From the IMG/VR virus record IMGVR_UViG_3300028414_001175, positions 1 through 20,377 of that record: a DNA stretch of 20,377 bases. One strand, 5' to 3'. Below, in pieces: positions 1 to 6,800 of the stretch. The position numbers were made by a program, and so were the translations under genes. The stretch comes from a virus. The notes beneath the pieces are model-generated. The model saw only the letters and a list, made by a program, of their open reading frames with translations, was not told the origin of the DNA and ran no database searches. Every line of letters starts with the position of its first letter. The stretch's first letter is position 1.

Positions 1-38
1 AAATGTTCTTTGGAGCATTTACTTGGAAAAATTTATAA
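1..38 (+). CDS. 3' end of a probable upstream gene (partial)
   Basis: Frame 3 is open from the left edge to a TAA at 36-38 and would end in the residues [10 protein letters not shown]. The stop overlaps the first bases of the strong Shine-Dalgarno sequence of the next gene, a layout usual in tightly packed phage genomes. Too little is visible to name the product, and the frame choice is an inference: frame 1 is also open and runs into the PqqA-like ORF. Confidence 0.3.
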   Translation, partial: MFFGAFTWKNL

Positions 39-42
39 GGAG
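37..42 (+). promoter_or_regulatory. Strong ribosome binding site for the pqqA-like gene
   Basis: AAGGAG lies six bases before the ATG at 49. It is the best Shine-Dalgarno match among the genes in the window and is the main reason for starting the PqqA-like peptide at 49, rather than reading it as the tail of a longer frame-1 protein. Confidence 0.7.
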
Positions 43-48
43 ACTATT

Positions 49-120
49 ATGTGGACTAAACCAACTTATGAAAATATAAGACTTGGATTTGAAATCACTA
101 TGTATTTTAGTGTTAGATAA
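49..120 (+). CDS. pqqA: PqqA-like PQQ precursor peptide (23 aa)
   Basis: This 23-codon ORF starts MWTKP and ends [13 protein letters not shown]. PqqA is the ribosomal peptide from which pyrroloquinoline quinone is made: the radical-SAM enzyme PqqE, helped by PqqD, joins a Glu and a Tyr side chain three residues apart. Here these are E15 and Y19, in the family arrangement E-x3-Y. Compared from memory with the 23-residue Klebsiella PqqA (MWKKP... RLGLEVTLYISNR), the length is the same, about half the positions are identical and most others conservative. A strong AAGGAG supports translation. No pqqB, C, D or E is visible, so host enzymes would have to process the peptide. Frame 1 stays open to the left edge, so a longer protein with a PqqA-like tail is not excluded. 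The stop lies one base from the convergent zinc-ribbon gene. Confidence 0.8.
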   Translation: MWTKPTYENIRLGFEITMYFSVR

Positions 121-121
121 C

Positions 122-409
122 CTATAACTTGCCAATAGGCGTAGAACTAGAAGCACTCATATTCCAAACTTGTTTCTTTTCTACGCCTTTCTTTTGAGCA
201 AATACTTTAGCATCACAGTTCTTACATACGTGAAAATAATTGTTACTTAGGCGGTTAGGATCCATACTTCCTCTAGCACGTTCAAACTCTGCATCACAGT
301 TGTCGCATCTAAACACACATATAGTATATTCGCGTGTATAGGTGTGTTCCTTGCCTGTTTTACTTTTGCGAACGTGCCGGCTTTGCTTTTTAAATTCTCT
401 TATAAACAT
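122..409 (-). CDS. Small zinc-ribbon protein, function unknown (95 aa)
   Basis: The 95-residue product from the ATG at 409 is basic at its N-terminus (FKKQSRHVRKSKTGK) and carries two CxxC knuckles, C35-x2-C38 and C62-x2-C65, spaced as in a zinc ribbon or treble-clef finger. The pattern recalls the zinc-binding part of some HNH-type or DNA-binding phage proteins, but no HNH or other catalytic motif is visible, so no function is assigned. The frame extends to a TTG at 439; I prefer the ATG because the TTG is a rare start and has no clear ribosome site. The ATG also lacks a good one. A TATAAT on the minus strand at 428-433 could be a -10 element, but I see no good -35. It is the only minus-strand gene in the window, convergent with pqqA and divergent from the Fe-S carrier gene. 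Confidence 0.7.
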   Translation of the reverse strand: MFIREFKKQSRHVRKSKTGKEHTYTREYTICVFRCDNCDAEFERARGSMDPNRLSNNYFHVCKNCDAKVFAQKKGVEKKQVWNMSASSSTPIGKL

Positions 410-441
410 AACTATATTTACATTAAGATTATAAAACAATA

Positions 442-450
442 CGATAAATA
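442..450 (+). promoter_or_regulatory. T4-like late promoter (CGATAAATA)
   Basis: GATAAATA matches seven of eight bases of the T4 late-promoter core TATAAATA. It ends 21 nt before the ATG of the Fe-S carrier gene. The same motif recurs at nearly the same spacing before three other genes here. It probably drives the unit from 472 to 11341. Confidence 0.7.
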
Positions 451-471
451 TTGATGTGAAAGGTAAATTCT

Positions 472-846
472 ATGACATTATGTACACTAACTGACTCAGC
501 AAAACAACAAATAGACACTTTATGCAACGATCACGGGTGCTATGCTATTACACTAAACGTAAAGGGTGGTGGTTGCGCAGGATTTGAATATGAGTGGGGT
601 ACACTAGAATCACCTGATGATTTACAAGAGGGCGACGAAGTCCTAAAAACAGATAATAACTGTACCTTTGTAATTGGTGTGCATAGCACTATGTTTTTGG
701 TTGGTACAGAAATTAATTACAAAAAAGATATAATTGGATCTATGTTTGAAGTTAATAACCCTAATGCGCAATCAGCATGCGGTTGTGGTGTTAGTATAAA
801 CTTTGACAAGATGTTTGATCAAACACAAATACTGGAGCTAAAATAA
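472..846 (+). CDS. A-type Fe-S cluster carrier (IscA/SufA/ErpA family)
   Basis: This 124-residue protein has the length and signature of A-type carriers, which receive Fe-S clusters from a scaffold and pass them to apo-proteins. All three ligand cysteines are present: C35 in GGGCAGFEY, and C103 and C105 in SACGCGVSI, preceded by the family's NPNA motif. Which subfamily it belongs to cannot be told by eye. AAGG before the ATG serves as ribosome site, and a late promoter lies just upstream, so it is probably made with the structural proteins. It ends one base before the start of the giant fiber-like gene, suggesting coupled translation. It is most simply a host-derived auxiliary gene, either sustaining host Fe-S enzymes during infection or loading metal into a phage protein; both roles are inference. 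Confidence 0.88.
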   Translation: MTLCTLTDSAKQQIDTLCNDHGCYAITLNVKGGGCAGFEYEWGTLESPDDLQEGDEVLKTDNNCTFVIGVHSTMFLVGTEINYKKDIIGSMFEVNNPNAQSACGCGVSINFDKMFDQTQILELK

Positions 847-847
847 C

Positions 848-3800
848 ATGGCAAAGCAACAAATTGATATCGGCATTGAAGGTAACGACGGTACTGGCGA
901 TAGCATACGTGAGTCGTTTCGTAAAGTAAACGAAAACTTTCAAGAATTATATGCCGTTTTTGGTATTGGCGGGCAGATATCGTATACTGACCTAAACGAT
1001 ACACCAAACACTTATGAAGGTAGTGAGAATCAAGTTCCTTTAGTTAAATCAGACGGTAGCGGGATTAACTTTTTAGAGTTTGCATCAGATAATGCATTAG
1101 ACGGCGGCGCTGATACTATTGGATTTGATTATAGCGTTGACGGTAAAGTAGTTATTAGACAATTAGTATCAAGAGTAGCTAATGATCCTTTGCCAACATT
1201 AGACGCTCCGTTGAATGCTAGTTCATATCCAATTGGCAATGTAAGTGTAGATCCAACAGCACTACAACTTTTTAACGATGTTCATGGTACTGACTTTGAC
1301 ATTGGGTCTCTTGTAATTAATAAAGCATATGCTGATAGAAGTTATCAAGGAAAAAGTGTTGCAGGTAGCGGCATACGTATAGGTGACGAACCAACAACTA
1401 TTAGTCAGTATACACTAACAGCATCGGGTATCCTACAAGGCAATTTAAATATTACAGGACACGGGCTATCTGAAGCATTTACAGGTGCTAAATTTAAATT
1501 TACTTCGTCTGGTACTGATCCATTTGGCGTAGTAACAGGTTCTGATTATTATATTAGAGTCATAAACGAAAACACTATTGGTTTATATCCAACTGAAGAT
1601 GATGCTATTAACGCTACAGGAAGGATACTTCTAAGTGGAGGTACAGGATCATTTACAATTACTGATTCGGCGTACGATGCTTCATTAGAGGGCAACTGGT
1701 TAAGCAATGAAGCGTTGCCACGGAAATCTGTTGTGCGTAGACAAGGCGACAACATGGAAGGTGCTTTACACTTGTATGATCACCCTGGTGAAGTTGCAGG
1801 TAAAGGTACTCCAAATGGTCCAGACGACTTGCAAGCTGCAACAAAACTATATGTTGATAATGTTGCAGCAGTAAGTACAGTTAACCTTTATGTTAGTACA
1901 GACGGTGATGACTTACAAACATTTACCCCAGACGGTAAAGAAGGTCGTTCGCCAGGTTATGCATTTAGAACAATTAATGCAGCAGCACGTAAAGCAGAAG
2001 AATTAATTATTGCAGCAGTTCCCGAACCGGGTCCTTATCAACAAACAATGACGCATGGCGGAGGAGCTAATACCGCAACTATTACAACAGCAGGTATCAA
2101 TAGTCAAATAGCAGGTAGACAAGCAGCTAGAGATCTTATTGTTGCAAACAAAGAATTTGTTGCAAAAGAAGTAACGGCATATGTAGACGCAACATTTCCT
2201 TATTTTGCAGGAACATACAGTTTAGAAATTTGTCAACGTGATGTACAATTTATCTTAGATAGTGTTAGTTTAGACGCACTACTAGGTAATAACGCTAACT
2301 ATCTATCACGCTGGAGTGGCATACGTTATTATTCAAATGTTAGTGCGCAAAAAGCAATTGGTGTACAGCGTGTAGAAACATTAGCAGGACTTGAATATGC
2401 TAAGACTCTTGTAACACAATATATTTTAACAAATACAGCACCGCCAACATTATATCAATCTCGTGTTCCACAATTTATTGACGCTACTATAATTCCAGAT
2501 TCAAGTGCCGACGAAGTTATTGGTGCAAAAATGGATATTATTACAGGCATCATTAATAACGGAGTGTTCCAAGCGCCGCAAGTTGTTGACGGTCAAACAA
2601 CGTATAAAATTAATGCTTCAAACGGTAACCTAGGCTTTATTGATCAAGCTAACCCTGAAAACACAGATATAATTCCAGGTAAAGTTGTACGTGGTAAAAG
2701 TTCAGGTGCATTAGGTAGAATTGTTGACTATAGACAAGAATCGGGTGATAGACCAGTTGCTGTAGTAGAAACAGACGAAATTGAATTACAACTTTTAGAG
2801 CCAGTTGAATTTGAAATCGGAGAAGAATTAGAATATGGAAACTACCAAGTAGAAACACAAATTTCAATCAGAGTTGAATCAGGTATCTATTTAGAGGACT
2901 ATCCAATACGTGTGCCTAAAAACGTAAGTGTTAAAGGTGATGAATTTAGACGAGTAATTGTACGTCCAAAAAATCGTGTATCGCAATCACGTTGGGCAAG
3001 TACATTCTTTTATAGAGATGCAGAGTTTGACGGGCTTGTATTAGGCAAAACTAATATAGAAGCTATTAGTTTTGAACCGCAAACAGATTCTTTAAGAACA
3101 CCGGGTACATACACAGTAAGCACATGGACTAGTGATAAGCTAGGTAAAGATGCTGAATTTAGTATCGTCGTTGGTAGTGACGGTGCTATTGATAGTATCA
3201 CAATTACTAATAGCGGCGACCAATTTCAAAAGGGAGAACGTGTCACTGTACTAGATGCATCTCTTGGTAGCAATGGTGCAGCAAGTATATCATTTGTAGT
3301 TGATAGTGTACCAAACGGTATTCCTTATATAAATCCTTTAACTAATGCATGTGATGGTTATTTTGGTAACCACTACTTATTAAAACCAAACAAACTAAAA
3401 AATACAGGTCAAGGTTATGAAAACGTAGGTAAGTGGGAATCTAACGCACTTACAATGATTGACAACAGAGAATTTATTCAAGAACAAGTTGTAAATTATA
3501 TTGAAACTACATATCCTGCACTAGTAGGTACAGCACAATATTCAAGAACAAAATGTTTTAGAGACGCAGGATTAATTGTTGATGCACTTGTTAAAGACTT
3601 CCGCAACGGCGGCAACGAGTTTTCTCTTGAAGCACAAGGTGAATACTATGCAGGCGCTGTTGAAGTAGGAACAGAAACAGAAACAGTTGCTGGCATACAG
3701 CACATTTATACTGTAGCAAGTAAATTAATAATTGGCGAAAATCCAACTGAGCTTTACAACCAAGCAGGTGGCGGAGTATCTGATAGACAATATGCAGCAG

Positions 3801-6800
3801 ATTTGTTTAACGGTTCTGGAGAACCGCCGGCATGGACCGCTAATAACTTATATCGTTTAGGCAATGTTGTTAAATTTACAACTGGTTTGAATATAACAAC
3901 ATACTATACTCCAACTAAAGAACATACAGCAGGCGCAAATTTTGATGCAGCTGAAATTTCAGCAAACTGGAGAATTATTGACGGTCCAGACACAGTATTA
4001 CAAAACTTAATTAACACAGTTAAGTTTGCATTCAATAACGATTACAATCCGCCATTAAGAAATACAGAGATGGATGCGTTCTTAATGAACGATGCTACGA
4101 TTTTGCGTAACATGACTGTACAAGGACACGGTGGCTTTATGCTTGTACTTGATCCAGAAGGACAAGTACTTACTAAGTCTCCATATGTACAAACTGGTTC
4201 AAGTTTCTCAGCATCTGCAAACAAGCAGGCATTTAGAGGTGGCTTGTTTGTTGATGCGTTTGTTGGCAACTCAGCAGTGCAAGTTATAGAAAAAGTAGAC
4301 GGAAGTGCATTTAGACTAACTGTTAAAAGTTTAGGATCACAAGCAGAACCACAAGGGTTATTTGTAAGACGTCCTGAAACACCAAGTGCATTTTATGTAG
4401 ATGGTAGACGTTTCCAAGTTAACGCTGTTACTAATTACGATAAAGCAAATGGTACAGCAGATTTAATATTAGATCCTAGTTCAAACGGCGGCGTTGGATT
4501 TACTGGTGTTACAAGTGCATTAACAACAGGTATTGATTTAGACTCTGTTGGTACATTTGAATTTGATAGTGTAAAATGTGCTAGAGATACAGGATACATT
4601 CTAGATGGTATTGCAAAAGACGTAGCATTAGGTACCAACTATAATAGCGTGTATAACGGTCTTGCTTATCAAAGAGCAACAGGTGATTATGTACAAAGCA
4701 ATCAACAAAGCCAAACAACAAACGCAATTGCATTTGCAAAAGGGCAAGTACTTGCACTAGCACAAGTTGATGATAGCGTTACAGCTGAAACTAGAGTTAC
4801 AGCAGGATTTGACGAAGTTGTTGATATTATACAAAATGGCACAGTTAGTGTAAGTGAGCCAGGTGACGGAGTTGCAGATGCATTAACATTCCCTGCACCG
4901 GCTGTACTTCCAACTACAGATGCTGACGATGCTGCAACAAGATTACAAAATAACAAAACGTTCTTAGGTGCAGAAGTTGTTGCATTTGTAAATGCTAACA
5001 CGCCGCCTGCAGGATATGACAGTGTAAAATGTGCTAGAGATGTAAGATACATTGTTGATGCACTAACATACGATATACTTTATGGTGGTAATAGTGGTAC
5101 AGTAACTAATGCTCGTGCATACTTAGATGGTGCTGTAGCACAACTTCCCGTAGCACAACGAGCAGCAACAGCAGCGGCATATGTGCATTTAGCATCAGTG
5201 GTTGCAACAGTTCTTACAGATGTAACTGCAACACCAACAGTAACCCCTACCACAGGCAACACTGAAGTTCAAGACGCTTCTGGAAGCGCAGCAACAGCAA
5301 CTGAAACTGCTATTACAGATAGTTTGATTAACATTATTAAATTAACTGCTGAAAATGCAAACCTTAATGCTGTTCCTGATACAATTTTCCCAGCAGTAGA
5401 TACATTAGGCGTAAGTGCAGAATTAACAGACGCACATGATGATATTAATAACTCTAGAAAAGTAATTATTAATGCAACAGTACAAAGCGTTCCGGCACCA
5501 TTGCCTATTACATTACAAACAGCTGGTAATAGAAGTATACTAGGTAACGACTTTACACAAGTTAACGATTTAGGTTACGGCTTGGTTGCAAGTAATGGTG
5601 CGCTATCAGAGATGGTTAGTATGTTTACATATTACTGTCATGCTAGTTACTATTCAAAGAATGGTGCTGAGATTAGATCACTAACAGGTTCAAGTTGTTA
5701 TGGTGAGTTTGGTCTAGTAGCTGAAGGTAGTGATCCAAACGAAATTCCAGATTCAATACAATTGTATGAAGATATGACACAGCCAATGCGAGCGTTTGAT
5801 GTTGATGTTATCTTGTCCACAACTGGATTGTTAAATCTAACAGCAGGTGAAACATTAACACAGGCTATTACCGGTTCAACAGGAGAAGTTGCAGTTGCAA
5901 CAAGCACAACAGGCGGATCAAATGTTATATACGTAACAAATATTACCGGTGCATTTGATACAACCAATGAACTAACCGGTAGTGTAAGTGGCGCACTAGG
6001 TGCAGACAGTGTTCCAACAGCAATTGACGCAAATGGCTACGATAACTCAGTTGAAAAACTAGCGGTCTATGTTTACGATGCAAAAGATGTACCGTCAAAT
6101 AGATCAGAAGTTAACATATATCATCCATCTCGCCCAGCTTTTGCACGTTATGAAGTTGCCAACGCAGAAGTTGTGCAACACATAGTTGGTCAATATCCAG
6201 ACATTGACGGTGATCCAATTCAAACAGTGGCAGATGCCGGAGCAACTGGGTTTGACTTTACACTTACTAAAACAATTAATGGTGGATATCAAGTATCGGC
6301 AACATCAGCACAACTGGCAGCAACTTCAAATTATGATGTAGGTGATACTTTTGTAGTACCTGGTGACCAATTGGGTGGTGTAACTCCTGCAAACGATGCA
6401 ACAGTTACAGTAGACTCAGTAGCACTAGTAACAGGTGTAATTGAAACATTTAGCGTAACTGGTACAATAGCTGCTGAAGATAGTACTCCAATGAATAGCG
6501 GACAAGTTTACAAATTAAACTTTAGTACATCTGATGCGCAATTTAGTGCAAACGGACTATTAGAAATTGTACCGTTTAACACAAATATAGTTTACTACAG
6601 AAACCAAACACATATTATTAGTGACCTAGCTCGTCCAGATGTATTAACTATTCGTCCAAGTACAGCATTAACGTTTGATGAGAATCCAGGCTTTGTTTAT
6701 AGAAGTATTAGTTTCTTAACAAGTGACAGTATTGGTGACGAGTTACCTGCTAATACTTCACAAGCAGGTCTTGATAGCACTTACGACTTTATTAGACTAA

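Noticed and set aside
428-433. Minus-strand TATAAT as promoter of the zinc-ribbon gene
   Set aside because: No convincing -35 hexamer at 16-18 nt and no extended -10; in AT-rich DNA such a hexamer is common by chance, so it is not listed as a feature.
410-439. TTG at 439 as start of the zinc-ribbon gene
   Set aside because: Rare start codon without a clear ribosome site; a possible -10 element lies downstream of it. The ATG at 409 is more likely, although its own ribosome site is weak.
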